From the NCBI RefSeq assembly GCF_019837165.1, contig NZ_JAGYHC010000001.1, positions 2,232,001-2,296,000 of the forward strand: a stretch of 64,000 bases of DNA, given 5' to 3'. This DNA comes from Virgibacillus sp. NKC19-3 (lineage in GTDB: Bacteria; Bacillota; Bacilli; Bacillales; Amphibacillaceae). The notes under the pieces were generated by a model. That model was not told the origin of the DNA and ran no database searches. It was given only the letters and a program-made list of their open reading frames with translations. Positions 9,364-19,347 of the stretch are shown piece after piece. A program made the translations under genes and the position numbers. The first letter of the stretch is position 1, and the number at the start of each line of letters is the position of its first letter.

Positions 9364-9600
9364 TTGGCTTTTGTTATTACATCACCTTGTATAGGGGAAA
9401 AATCAGGAGAATGTGTTGAAGTTTGTCCTGTGGATTGTATAGAAGAAGGAGAAGACATGTTTTATATTGATCCAGATATTTGTATTGATTGTGGAGCATG
9501 CGAAGCAGTCTGTCCTGTTGAAGCTATATATATGGAAGACGAAGTACCAGAAGAGGAAAACAAATTTATTGAATTAAATCGTAAATTTTACGAAGAATAG
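9364..9600 (+). CDS. ferredoxin, 7Fe type
   Basis: 78 residues. Cys spacing [14 protein letters not shown] then [12 protein letters not shown] matches ferredoxins carrying one [3Fe-4S] and one [4Fe-4S] cluster, such as the Thermus protein, including the C-terminal [11 protein letters not shown] stretch. It is a low-potential electron carrier. The start is TTG at 9364 after GAAGGAGGG. It is a single gene with its own terminator. Confidence 0.94.
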   Translation: MAFVITSPCIGEKSGECVEVCPVDCIEEGEDMFYIDPDICIDCGACEAVCPVEAIYMEDEVPEEENKFIELNRKFYEE

Positions 9601-9606
9601 ATTAGT

Positions 9607-9643
9607 AAAGCCGCTGCTTATGAAAGATATGCGCGGCTTTTTT
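9607..9643 (+). terminator. intrinsic terminator after ferredoxin
   Basis: AAAGCCGC / GCGGCTTT stem and TTT tail. It lies between convergent genes and may work in both directions. Confidence 0.8.
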
Positions 9644-9648
9644 AAACA

Positions 9649-9924
9649 CTATTTTATTGTAAATTTATCATATCCTTTTTCTTGTTGAGAGGTTATTTCC
9701 ATATGGTCTACCTGGATAAATCGGTTGAAACCGTTTTTTAATTCATCAATATATGAATTGATTTGTTTCTCCTCACCTTCAACCTCTAACTCAACTGTTC
9801 CGTTACTCTTATTGCGTACCCAACCAGTCAATTGGAATTCCATTGCCTTTTGCATGGCAGAGTACCGAAATCCGACACCTTGAACTTGTCCGCTTATTAT
9901 TAAGTGTTTATTCAAATTAATCAC
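9649..9924 (-). CDS. acyP: acylphosphatase
   Basis: 91 residues, the normal length. Catalytic Arg in SGQVQGVGFRYSA and catalytic Asn in GWVRNKSNGTVELEVEG. It hydrolyses the acyl-phosphate bond of small metabolites such as acetyl phosphate in the cytosol. AGGGGTG precedes the ATG. It is transcribed alone and converges on the ferredoxin gene. Confidence 0.95.
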   Translation of the reverse strand: MINLNKHLIISGQVQGVGFRYSAMQKAMEFQLTGWVRNKSNGTVELEVEGEEKQINSYIDELKNGFNRFIQVDHMEITSQQEKGYDKFTIK

Positions 9925-10043
9925 CCCTAATCATTAATTCATTCCCTTTCTTTTACAGTTTGAAACGCTAAATATTACATAAAAGACAGATTTTACGTTA
10001 ATAATAAAGTTATCTATTGATTAAAAGGAGCGATTGCATTAAC

Positions 10044-11571
10044 ATGTCGCAATTACCACAATTTCCTAAATCCTACTGGCGTGATTCAGTAAAATTACCA
10101 ACTTTCCCTAAACTACAAGAATCTATAAAAGCCGATATTGGAATTGTAGGTGGTGGAATCACAGGGATAACCACAGCCTACCTGTTAGCAAAACAAAATC
10201 TGAAAGTAGTATTACTGGATGCAGGATACATATTAAATGGAACAACAGGGCACACAACGGCTAAGATAACAGCACAGCATGGGCTTATATATGATGAAAT
10301 CATTCAACATTTCGGCGTAGAAAAAGCCTCCCTATATTACCAAGCGAATGCGAAAGCAAAACAATTCATTGAACAAACGATAGACCAACTCGTAATTGAT
10401 TGTGATTTTAAAAAGGAAGATGCCTATATCTATACCAATACGGAATCTTATCTCAGTCATTTGGAAAATGAAAAGAAAGCATATGATCAACTCAAAATAA
10501 ATAGCGAACTAACGGATAAAATTCCTTTCAAACTCCCACAAAAATCAGCTTTAATCATGAAAGATCAAGCACAATTTCATCCGTTAAAATATTTAAAGGC
10601 ACTAGCTGAGAAAAGTAAAGAAAATGGGGTACAATTTTATGAACAGACAACAGCTGTAGATGTGGAGCATAACAACCATCCTACAATTGTTACGAGTGGG
10701 GGGCACCGGATCACATGTAAATATGTAATTTCTGCATCTCATTTTCCATTTTATGATAAGGAAGGTTTCTATTTCTCACGTATGTATCCGGAAAGATCCT
10801 ATGTTATTGCCATTAAATCAGCAAAGGATTTCCCCGGTGGTATGTATATTAATGCAGAGTCGCCAACAAGATCCATACGAAGTACATCTATGAATGGAGA
10901 AGAACTCTGGATAATCAGTGGTGAGAATCATAAGACTGGCCAGGGTGAATCAACCATTACGCACTATAATGAACTCAAGAAATTTGCTGAAAGCCATATT
11001 GGAATTAATAACCTTGTTTATCGTTGGTCAGCTCAAGATTTAACAACACTGGACAAAATTCCATATATCGGATCAGTTACAAAAGAAACAAACTCTATAT
11101 TAGTAGCAACTGGCTTTCGCAAATGGGGCATGACAAATGGAACCATAGCAGCTCAAATCTTAACTGATCAAATTTTACAAAAGGATAATCCATACAAAGC
11201 ATTATATACACCATCCAGATTTCAAGCTGACCCGGCCGTAAGTAAATTCATTCAAATGAATGCTGATGTTGCAAAACATATGATAAAAGGTAAATTAGAA
11301 TATACCAAAAATAACATTGAAGAACTTTCCGCTGATGAAGCTACGGTTACACGTATTAACGGCAATCGTACTGGAGTATACAGAGATAAGAACAATGCAT
11401 TTCACATGGTTGATACGACATGCACACATATGGGATGTGAAGTTGCGTGGAATTCCGGTGACCGGACATGGGATATGGGATTGTCCGTGTCATGGATCAA
11501 GATTCTCCTATACTGGTGAAGTTCTGGAAGGTCCAGCTAAAAAGCCGTTAAATAAAATCGAGAGTGAATAA
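10044..11571 (+). pseudogene. FAD-dependent oxidoreductase with C-terminal Rieske domain (YhfW-like), frameshifted
   Basis: The N-terminal FAD domain begins IGIVGGGITGITTAYLLAKQ (Rossmann GxGxxG) and the DAO-type fold runs to about residue 390. A C-terminal Rieske [2Fe-2S] domain follows, with CTHMGC then CPCHGSRF. The second cluster motif is in another frame because ATGGGAT is duplicated in tandem at 11468-11481. Removing one copy restores [11 protein letters not shown] and an end at 11571. As read, the protein stops at 11519 and lacks the second Cys/His pair, so it could not hold the cluster. B. subtilis YhfW has this architecture. The ATG at 10044 is 13 bases after GGAG. Confidence 0.85.
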
Positions 11572-11882
11572 CTTGCTAATTACGTTATAGTTAAATCAAA
11601 TTATCTATAACGTATTTTATATTATATCTCACTATCAAAAGAATACTTAAATATTGAGATGGAATTTTCATTTTTCCCTATAACTTCCCATAATAAATAT
11701 TATGTAAACTAGATAAATTTCAAACGTATGGTTGATTTTGTCATCGATAACCTACTTTCCATTTATAAATAGATATTTAAAATCATGACACGATATCAAC
11801 GAAATCTAATATATAAAGAAATAAACCAGACCCATCAAATTTTCCTCTATATGCCATTACTCTGCCTCTTATAAACAACGCA
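11572..11882. other. AT-rich gap without recognised features
   Basis: About 310 bases between the oxidoreductase and the kinase remnant. AT-rich, with no frame, hairpin or promoter that could be supported. Confidence 0.5.
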
Positions 11883-12490
11883 CTACTGATTAACTACTAC
11901 TAAATCAAATGAGACTGGTGGACACAAAACGGAAAATAATAATCCTCTGCAGGATCCCATCGTTGATGCCAAGCCTCATCATCATTACCTTCTCTTACAT
12001 TATGTCTATAACGGCGAACTTCGGGTAACACATCCACTAGGACCTTAACATCGACAATATCAGATAGTTCGGGTAGCGAGCTATAAATACCATCAAGAAT
12101 AATGACCATGGAAGGCTCTTTCGTTACAAAAGACGGTGACAAGCCATTTTCTGAAAAAAGGAGAAAGGATGAAAGTGAGCGGTCTCACCTGTTATAAGTG
12201 GTAACAATGCTCCCGTACGAACGCGCTTCCAGTCGATACACCTATGACACTTCAACTCTAATGTATAGGTGTCCCATTCATCGTCAGCAATAGTTGCGTC
12301 GAAAAACTCATCACACTGAAGGACAGTTGCTCCCATGTGTGAAGCAACTTCAGCAGCCAACGTAGACTTCCCTGCCCCACTCCCTCCGTCCAGGGATACT
12401 ACCAAAGGATTCGTTCGTCCTTTCAGACGGGCTCTTATAGGCTGATATGATTTGCCGCGTAGCTTCTTTTGCTGTTTGATTGTTTTTCAC
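11883..12490 (-). pseudogene. P-loop nucleoside/uridine-kinase-like protein, multiply frameshifted
   Basis: Reading across three frames gives one coherent kinase. It starts at a GTG (12490) behind GGAG. A shift near 12430-12445 leads into LVVSLDGGSGAGKSTLA (Walker A). A second shift near 12145 joins FSFFQ to NGLSPSFVTKEPSMVIILDGIYSS. A third near 11925 restores the ending CPPVSFDLVVVNQ. The family phosphorylates nucleosides or related small molecules. Three independent breaks make this a dead gene unless the sequence is poor here. Confidence 0.75.
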
Positions 12491-12687
12491 GATTATCACT
12501 CCACTGGGTCTGGTAAAAATATCGATCAAGCACATAATTATAAGAAATTTATTATATACAATTATTCGTCTTTTTCAAATAAATGCTTATTAAACTATAC
12601 AGTCTGTGTTCTACTTTCATCCTCCTATTGATCTGGTAGTAATAGATTTCATTCGTATTTTGCCTGCCTAAGGACAATTATTTTTCA

Positions 12688-13266
12688 TCATGGCGTATCG
12701 GCGATCCATGAACAAATAGAATTAATTTCTTTAGAAGCAACTGAATCAAAATAAGAGATATCTCTTAAATTTTGTGTAATCAACTGTGCTCCTTGAATTA
12801 CTACAAATAGATGATTCGCCATCGTACTTGCCTGTTCTTCTGGAATATGAAACTCCTCTAATTTTTTTTGAAGCCATAATACATTTTTATTAAAAAAAGT
12901 ATTGATCTCTTGCCGCAATTCATTATTCAAAGAAAAAGATTCCATTGATAGCATCGAACATAAACATACTTGATAATTCTTCTGTAAACTGTTTTTAAAT
13001 TGTTCTGTATATGCAGTAAGAACCTCTTCAAGAGAACGAAGATTACAACAACGATCATCTAAAGAAGTAAAAAAATGTTTAATATAGTGTTCTAATACAC
13101 TTTTCACTAAGTCTATTTTCGTTGGGAAATAATAATGGATGCTTGCTTTTCTGATACCCACTATATTTGCAATATCAGCAAAACTAAATCCATTTACTCC
13201 TCGTTCTTGAATGAGCACTTCCCCTGTTTCAATAATTTTTGTTTCCGTATTTTCTTTTTTGGCCAT
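12688..13266 (-). CDS. TetR-family transcriptional regulator
   Basis: 192 residues. The N-terminal helix-turn-helix covers about residues 10-55 (GVNGFSFADIANIVGIRKASIHYYFPTK cut to its core: ADIANIVG and SIHYYF). The C-terminal part is a ligand/dimer domain with Cys-rich RCCNL and CLCSML segments. The start at 13266 follows AGGTG; the longer frame would run into the SDR gene. It ends the SDR-tetR operon and probably represses it through the palindrome at 14103-14120. The ligand is unknown. Confidence 0.9.
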   Translation of the reverse strand: MAKKENTETKIIETGEVLIQERGVNGFSFADIANIVGIRKASIHYYFPTKIDLVKSVLEHYIKHFFTSLDDRCCNLRSLEEVLTAYTEQFKNSLQKNYQVCLCSMLSMESFSLNNELRQEINTFFNKNVLWLQKKLEEFHIPEEQASTMANHLFVVIQGAQLITQNLRDISYFDSVASKEINSICSWIADTP

Positions 13267-13288
13267 TCTATCACCTGTATCTTTATTA

Positions 13289-14059
13289 TTAACGCAGTCT
13301 TGCTGTAGCTCCTCCATCTACAGGCATAACTGTTCCTGTAACCCAAGAAGCTGATTCACTTGCTAAGAATAAAATAGTTTTCGCAACGTCTTCTGGTTGT
13401 CCATTTCTTTTTAAAGGATGAAATTCATTAAATGAACCTAACACTTCTGGTACTTCATCCTCAGAAAGAAAATTATTATAAATTGGCGTTTCAACTACTG
13501 CAGGAGCCACCGCATTTACCCGGATATTATCTGCCGCTAATTCTACCGCCATATTTTTGGTAAGCGCATGTCTTCCCGCCATAGCCGCAGAATAAGCAGC
13601 TGACGGTGTTGCTTCTACGGATTGAATTGCCCAAATAGAACCAGTGTTAATAATGGCACCTTGTCCACGTTTTTTCATTTCTGGGATGACTGCTTGGGAA
13701 GTAAAGACGGTTCCTTTCACAATCACATCAAGATAAGATTGCACATCTTCCGGTGTATATTCGGTAAATGGAGTCGGAACAAACTTTCCAGTATTGTTAA
13801 CCAGTATATCAACTCCGCCAAATAATTCAACAGCTTTATTAACCAGCTCTTTAGAAGTTTCAGGATTACTAATATCGCCTGCTACAAAGCTTACTTTTTG
13901 ACCAGTCGGATCAATCTCTGTAGCTGTTGTTTTCAATACTTCTTCTCTGCGGCCATTGATGATGACATTAGCACCTTCGTTATAGAATAATTCTGTCGTT
14001 TTTCGACCAATCCCGGTACCTCCACCAGTGATAATCACGGTTTTATTTTGAAATTGCAT
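13289..14059 (-). CDS. short-chain dehydrogenase/reductase with altered active site
   Basis: 256 residues with a classical SDR fold: TGGGTGIG nucleotide loop (about 11-18), VAGDIS, LVNNTG (usually NNAG), Ser in NTGSIW, and the C-terminal PVDGG. The catalytic YxxxK reads YSAAM: the DNA gives ATG where Lys is expected. Loss of Lys normally abolishes or greatly weakens oxidoreductase activity, so it may have a changed role. It is the first gene of an operon with tetR, which begins about 20 bases after its stop. Confidence 0.9.
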   Translation of the reverse strand: MQFQNKTVIITGGGTGIGRKTTELFYNEGANVIINGRREEVLKTTATEIDPTGQKVSFVAGDISNPETSKELVNKAVELFGGVDILVNNTGKFVPTPFTEYTPEDVQSYLDVIVKGTVFTSQAVIPEMKKRGQGAIINTGSIWAIQSVEATPSAAYSAAMAGRHALTKNMAVELAADNIRVNAVAPAVVETPIYNNFLSEDEVPEVLGSFNEFHPLKRNGQPEDVAKTILFLASESASWVTGTVMPVDGGATARLR

Positions 14060-14099
14060 ATTCGTTTCCTCACTTTCATTTTATTTATGGAACACCTCA

Positions 14100-14128
14100 A
14101 TTCTACCTATCAATAGGTAGAAAGTCAA
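14100..14128 (-). promoter_or_regulatory. sigma-A promoter of the SDR-tetR operon
   Basis: Minus strand TTGACT (14123-14128), 17-bp spacer, TAGAAT (14100-14105). The spacer is almost filled by an 18-bp palindrome. Confidence 0.8.
14103..14120. promoter_or_regulatory. palindromic operator, probable TetR site
   Basis: CTACCTATCAATAGGTAG: two 8-bp arms, perfectly inverted, with a 2-base centre. It lies between the -35 and -10 boxes, so a bound repressor would block RNA polymerase. This suggests autoregulation by the TetR protein of the same operon. Confidence 0.75.
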
Positions 14129-14206
14129 TTAAAATTTAATACAACAGCTCTCACTTATGTACGAAACTTCACGATCAACGTTATTTCTAATAAATCGTCC
14201 TCCAAC

Positions 14207-15109
14207 TTACATATTGTTGATGATATTCACAATTTCCTTGATCGCTTTTTTTGCCTCCGGAATAGGATAAAGTACAAAGATATGGTTCATTTTCGCATAT
14301 TCAAAATAATTCATTTTAATACCTTGGGTTGTAAACCTATCTCTTAACTTTTTCGCATCGGGGAAAAGAACTTCATGTGTTCCTACGAATAAAGAAATTT
14401 CCCCCAGCCCATTTATCTTCCCATTTATTGGGCTTAGTAAATGGTTATTTGGGTCAGTATCTCCTGCATACGCTTTCCCCATTTGAATCAAACCATAAAT
14501 GCCTAACATTGGGTCCTTACGTTCGAATGCATAAGCATCTGGGTTCTTCATCGTAATATCAAGCCAAGGTGAAAGTAAAATGATATGCCGAGGTTGTGGT
14601 AGCTCTTTTTCCAAAAGCAATTGTGCTAATGCTAATGCAAATCCTCCCCCAGCAGAGTCACCCATCAAGATGGTATTTTTGTTATTTGATGTTTTTAAAA
14701 TCCATTCATATATTGGAAGAACTTTACTAAATGACTCTTTATATTGATGATTGGGTGCTTTAGGATAGATGGGAACGTATATTTTAACGTTGGTTTCTTT
14801 TGCTAATTTCCTAAGAAAACGCCAGTGGTATATTGAAGGTTGTTCTATATATCCTCCTCCATGCAAATAGAGTATGGATTTTTCTGAAGTGACTTTTTCT
14901 TGATTAAAGATATAACACTCCATTCCATCATACTTTTGTTTTTCAATATTAAACTTTCTCTGAATATATTTTGGCAAGACATAAGGTTTTTCATTTTCAT
15001 TTTGTCTTTTTTTGAAAAATTTAGCGTACAATTCTTCATTCGTAAAGCTTTTTTTGTTACTATATTGTGTGAGTAAACGTTCAGCAATCCAGCTCTGAAT
15101 ACTTCTCAT
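14207..15109 (-). CDS. alpha/beta hydrolase, hormone-sensitive-lipase-type esterase
   Basis: 300 residues. The oxyanion motif LHGGGY lies at about residue 82-87, the nucleophile elbow GDSAGGG near 150, the acid in the VGTHEVLFPDA region and the catalytic His in MNHIF near the C-terminus. It hydrolyses short-chain esters; no signal peptide, so it is cytosolic. The ATG at 15109 follows TTGGAGG. It appears to stand alone: the SDR operon downstream has its own promoter. Confidence 0.9.
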   Translation of the reverse strand: MRSIQSWIAERLLTQYSNKKSFTNEELYAKFFKKRQNENEKPYVLPKYIQRKFNIEKQKYDGMECYIFNQEKVTSEKSILYLHGGGYIEQPSIYHWRFLRKLAKETNVKIYVPIYPKAPNHQYKESFSKVLPIYEWILKTSNNKNTILMGDSAGGGFALALAQLLLEKELPQPRHIILLSPWLDITMKNPDAYAFERKDPMLGIYGLIQMGKAYAGDTDPNNHLLSPINGKINGLGEISLFVGTHEVLFPDAKKLRDRFTTQGIKMNYFEYAKMNHIFVLYPIPEAKKAIKEIVNIINNM

Positions 15110-15549
15110 ATTAATTTCCTCCAATATGCAAACGTTTATGGCTTGACATGGATCCTCTGCGAGCATGAGTAGTAGTGAAAGATAAAACGGGGAAAAACGA
15201 TTTCATAAGAATAAAGTGTACCATGCCCACCTCTCCATGTAAAACCATGTCATCTAATTTTATTAATTTTCCTTCCCAAAGGCCAATGGATAACATGAAA
15301 AGACTCGGATATTTTCTATTCGATCAAGTATTACATGTCCTGATGATATTCAACTTGTATCCATTTCTTTCATAGGTAAGTTGCAGCAATGGCAGCGAGT
15401 CTTTATGGGTTATTTATTCAATGGGGTAAGTAGATATGAACCGTATTCAGAGCGTTTGCTTATACTGTGCCGATGAGTGGCTTTAAGATCTTATTGTTTA
15501 AACGCTTTTCTAATCAGAGGTAGAGACATTACAAACCGTTTCATACATG
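15110..15549. other. intergenic region without a supported gene
   Basis: 440 bases. Short frames exist on both strands (for example 15111-15296 minus), but none has a ribosome site and a recognisable product. Possibly remnant sequence. Confidence 0.4.
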
Positions 15550-16317
15550 TTAATTAGCATACAAATGAAAAGGTACTTTTGCGAGATAAATATAGTCATC
15601 TTCCCCCTTTTCCTGTGGTACAGGGATTTCTTGTACTTCTTCAAAGTATTTTTTGAGTTTTTCAACAAAAGCTTGTGATGAAGCAGCGCTCCAAAAAGCT
15701 AATACCCCACCGGAAGATAGTAATCCCGCCAATAAATGAAGGGTGTTCGTTTGATATAATTTCGTATTTGAATCAGTCACTGTCCAGTCAGGTCCATTAT
15801 CAATATCTAAGCATATAACATCAAATTTATCTGATGCTGCATTAATCCATTCAAGAAAATCAGCCTGTATGATTGTTGTCCTGGAATCTTCTAATGCATG
15901 ATTCGAAAAAGCCGCAAGATAAGTTCGATTCCATGTAATAATTGCTTTTTCTATCTCGATGACTGTTACTTCAGTGACTTGTTCATGGCACAAAGCTTCT
16001 GCTAAAGAAAATCCAACTCCTAATCCCCCAACAAGCACCTTTCTAGGAGCAACTGTGTTTTTTAATGCAGCACTTACTAAGAGCCTTTCTGATTCTCCAT
16101 TATAAGTTGCCATTAAAAAAGTACCATTACTTATGATTTCATAGTGGTTGCCGCGTTGTTGAAGTTGTATTTCCCCTCGGGGGTACGAACACGCTGTATT
16201 ATATTTCGTGTTTGACCATACATAAACATATACATCCTTTAGCAAGTATTGATACAGGGCATTATAATAAACAAATTCATGCCCGTTTTGGTTAATCGGT
16301 TCCGCTAATTTCTCCAT
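15550..16317 (-). CDS. spermidine-synthase-like methyltransferase-fold protein
   Basis: 255 residues. The Rossmann motif VLVGGLGVGFSLAEAL (about 93-108), an acidic binding strand VTVIEIEKAII and CLDIDNGPDW are as in spermidine-synthase-like proteins. The usual polyamine-site Asp-Asp pair is not clear, so a polyamine product is not assured. It may be a SAM-dependent enzyme of unknown substrate. It is transcribed alone. Confidence 0.75.
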   Translation of the reverse strand: MEKLAEPINQNGHEFVYYNALYQYLLKDVYVYVWSNTKYNTACSYPRGEIQLQQRGNHYEIISNGTFLMATYNGESERLLVSAALKNTVAPRKVLVGGLGVGFSLAEALCHEQVTEVTVIEIEKAIITWNRTYLAAFSNHALEDSRTTIIQADFLEWINAASDKFDVICLDIDNGPDWTVTDSNTKLYQTNTLHLLAGLLSSGGVLAFWSAASSQAFVEKLKKYFEEVQEIPVPQEKGEDDYIYLAKVPFHLYAN

Positions 16318-16882
16318 TTGTCCTTAGCCTTTTCTCATTGTGTTTCTTTGCTTGTGTTGTGCTGCGAAATAATTCACATGGATGCTTTTTTACCCTATCA
16401 CTCATTATAATCGTAAACATTCCTTCACCTCAAGAAATGTTTACCTTACGTAGTTGTTATACACCGTTTATATCAACCAGTATTGACTAAGAGATGGGGC
16501 GAAACAAAGCCGTTTAATTAAAAAATGAAATTTCCAGACTTAGCGAAGGAAAACATAGGGGGAATTTAGGAGGAAAGGTATAGGTGAGACACCATTGTGC
16601 GATAGCAATCTTTTGCGAAGAGTGCTGATCCTCGAAATCACTTGTAACACGACGAGCACAAGGGGCTCACCAGCCACCCTAAGGTTCACGGAGTATATTT
16701 CCGAAGCGTAATATGTTCGAATTCTATTTGTTATAAATACATTTGTTCCTTTTTTGGTTTTATATTAAAAATTTCTAAAATACACTTTATCACCGCATAT
16801 AAGAATTAGCGTAATGACTATGTTAAGTCCCACTTTATTAAATAAATTGTTAACAATGGTCAGACAGAATGTATTGTCTTCC
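16318..16882. other. long intergenic region, possible dispersed repeat
   Basis: 565 bases with no supported gene. The part at about 16550-16720 is less AT-rich than its surroundings and includes GGGGCTCACCAGCC and the small hairpin CGGAGTATATTTCCG. Its look is that of a non-coding intergenic repeat, not tested. Confidence 0.4.
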
Positions 16883-18928
16883 TTAAACGCTATAAAGATA
16901 ACTAGGCCTATCCCAAAAGCGTTGTTTAGCCATCGCATCGATAAAGGTTTGCCCAAATTGAGAGTCTATATCCATAACAACTCCTGGCATTCCTTCTATA
17001 CCCATTTCCTGTAATAAGTGAGCGCTCTCTCCTCTAGCTCCTATCGGTTTGAAATGATTGTACATATTCATGATAAAGGTACGAGCTTGATAAAGAAAAT
17101 AGTCGTCTACTTTCGAACCGCCAACAAGATATACCCCTTCATAGCTCAATGGCGATCCTGTTAGGAAGCTTTGATCCACCTGATAGGTTACTCCATCGCT
17201 GCCACTTACTTCGCCAAGTTTATTGCTAACAATAACCGGGTGCATGCCTGCCTCCTTCCATTGTTTTAGTAGATCATCCACTTCCTTCCCGGGAAAACCT
17301 TCCACAAGAAAAACAGCAACTTTCAATGTTTTCGCCACAAAATTAGTATTCATCAAACTTATAGCTGGAGACGATTTCGTAACCGTTGACTCTTCTACGT
17401 CTGGTACTGTCACCCCAACATTTTGGGAAACAGCCTCTGCAAGTTCTGTACTGACCCTTGCCAATCGATCCACCATCTGTTGACGTACCGGTACATGAAG
17501 GCATCTTCCCAATTCAAAACTATAGGCTCCAATAATATGCTCCCGTTCCACTGGTGTCATGCTGTTCCAGAAAAGCTTTGCCTGTGAGTAGTGATCTTTG
17601 AAAGAGTCTGCTGTTTTACGCTGTTTCAATCCCTCGACGGTGGAGGGATACGTAACAAAACCCCCTTTGTTTGGCGAAACCTCGGACGGCGTATTATCCG
17701 CCAATAAGTTTTTATGATAAGAAACTTTTCCACGGTCAATCACATGACGCGAGTTACCATCCCGCTGGTTGTTAAAAACGGGACAAACTGGTTTGTTGAT
17801 CGGAAGTTGCTGGTAATTTGCACCGATTCGCGCCTGTTGGGTATCTGTATACGAAAATAAGCGCCCTTGCAACAGCGGATCATTGGAGTAATCCATTCCC
17901 CGTACAATATTCCCCGGATGAAACGCACTTTGTTCTGTTTCTGAAAAAGCATTCTCGACCGTTTTGTTTAAGGTTACCTTTCCTATCTTTTGAAGCGGCA
18001 CATCCTCTTCCGGCCAAAACTTTGTCGGATCTAAAATATCGAAATCAAACATAAATTCCTGATCTTCCCGAATAACTTGTACAGCCAGTTCATATTCTGG
18101 ATGATTTCCCATTTTGATATTTGTCCAAAGATCTCTGCGATGAAAATCGGCATCTTCACCAAGCTTCTGCGCTTCATCCCAAATTAATGGATGAACTCCC
18201 AGTACGGGCTTAACGTGAAACTTGACAAAATGAGCAACGCCCTCTTTGTTTACAAAACGATACGTATGAACCCCAAAACCTTCCATGGTACGAAAATTCT
18301 TAGGGATAGCCCGGTCGGACATAATCCACATCGCCATATGGGTCGTCTCTGGATTACTCCCCATAAAATCCCAAAATGTATCATGTGCCGTTTGCCCTTG
18401 CGGATATTCATTATCAGGTTCTGGTTTGACAGAGTGAATCAAATCAGGAAATTTAATCGCATCTTGGATGAAGAAAATCGGGAAATTGATGGCCACAATA
18501 TCAAAATTCCCATCATCGGTATAGAATTTAATCGAAAATCCTCGCACATCACGGACCGTTTCATTACATCCCCGTGAACCGATTACTTGTGAGAAACGCA
18601 CAAATAGCGGTGTTTTTTTGGAAGGATCCTGCAGGAAATCAGCCATGGTGATATCACTCATCGATTGATACAATTCAAATTCTCCATAAGCACCCGTCCC
18701 TCGTGCATGTACAACCCGTTCTGGTACCCTCTCCCGGTCAAAATGTGCTATCTTTTCCCTGGCAAGAAAGTCTTCAATCAGGGTCGGCCCACGATCTCCG
18801 GCAGTCAGTGAATTTTCATCGTCCACGATCTTTTTCCCTTCATTGGAAATCATCTCTTGATTACGGGTATCTCTAATAGATGATTCTAATTGCTGTTCCT
18901 TTTTGTTTACATTTTTCTTTTCACTCAC
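16883..18928 (-). CDS. katE: large-subunit catalase with C-terminal DJ-1/PfpI-like domain
   Basis: 681 residues, typical of clade-II (HPII-type) catalases. It converts hydrogen peroxide to water and oxygen. Catalytic His in RVVHARGTGAYG, Asn in GSRGCNETVRD, and the heme-ligand Tyr in GRLFSYTDTQ. Residues after about 530 form the flavodoxin/DJ-1-like domain starting KVAVFLVEGFPG. The start is GTG at 18928 after GGAG; a TTG at 18946 lies upstream of the ribosome site. It is transcribed alone; no SigB or PerR site was seen. Confidence 0.95.
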   Translation of the reverse strand: MSEKKNVNKKEQQLESSIRDTRNQEMISNEGKKIVDDENSLTAGDRGPTLIEDFLAREKIAHFDRERVPERVVHARGTGAYGEFELYQSMSDITMADFLQDPSKKTPLFVRFSQVIGSRGCNETVRDVRGFSIKFYTDDGNFDIVAINFPIFFIQDAIKFPDLIHSVKPEPDNEYPQGQTAHDTFWDFMGSNPETTHMAMWIMSDRAIPKNFRTMEGFGVHTYRFVNKEGVAHFVKFHVKPVLGVHPLIWDEAQKLGEDADFHRRDLWTNIKMGNHPEYELAVQVIREDQEFMFDFDILDPTKFWPEEDVPLQKIGKVTLNKTVENAFSETEQSAFHPGNIVRGMDYSNDPLLQGRLFSYTDTQQARIGANYQQLPINKPVCPVFNNQRDGNSRHVIDRGKVSYHKNLLADNTPSEVSPNKGGFVTYPSTVEGLKQRKTADSFKDHYSQAKLFWNSMTPVEREHIIGAYSFELGRCLHVPVRQQMVDRLARVSTELAEAVSQNVGVTVPDVEESTVTKSSPAISLMNTNFVAKTLKVAVFLVEGFPGKEVDDLLKQWKEAGMHPVIVSNKLGEVSGSDGVTYQVDQSFLTGSPLSYEGVYLVGGSKVDDYFLYQARTFIMNMYNHFKPIGARGESAHLLQEMGIEGMPGVVMDIDSQFGQTFIDAMAKQRFWDRPSYLYSV

Positions 18929-19347
18929 AGGATCATCTCCTAACAATGGTAATTACGTTTTATTTTTAGCAAAAAAATGAAAAGTATTCATCAATACAGG
19001 GGACCTCCACCGTATGAATCTATAAATTCGTAACCAAATAAGAGAAAGTAAGCGAAAATACCATAAAAAAGTTATGTTCCGGTGTAAAGGAACATAACTA
19101 ACCATCTTCATAAATATCGTTCTATAATAAGGCTGGTACAAACGTGTTTTTAACAAATAAATTCCAAACATACATCACTGCAGAAGTCTACGAATGTTTC
19201 GTGCGCTAAGTTTGGAAATATACGTTTTTTAGTTGGACTGGACGCTTTTGTTTTGTACCAACCTCGTTCTTGCTTCCATAGACTAACTTATCATAGCTAT
19301 AGAAAACCTAAAAAATAGGAATGAACATTGTTCATCAACACCATCTT
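18929..19347. other. intergenic region katE / cysK
   Basis: 419 bases upstream of katE and downstream of cysK. A small palindrome TGAACATTGTTCA sits just after the cysK stop (19323-19335). No gene was supported. Confidence 0.4.

Noticed and set aside
15111-15296. A 61-codon minus-strand frame in the spacer before the esterase
   Set aside because: No ribosome site, overlaps the esterase leader and no family recognised; perhaps remnant sequence.
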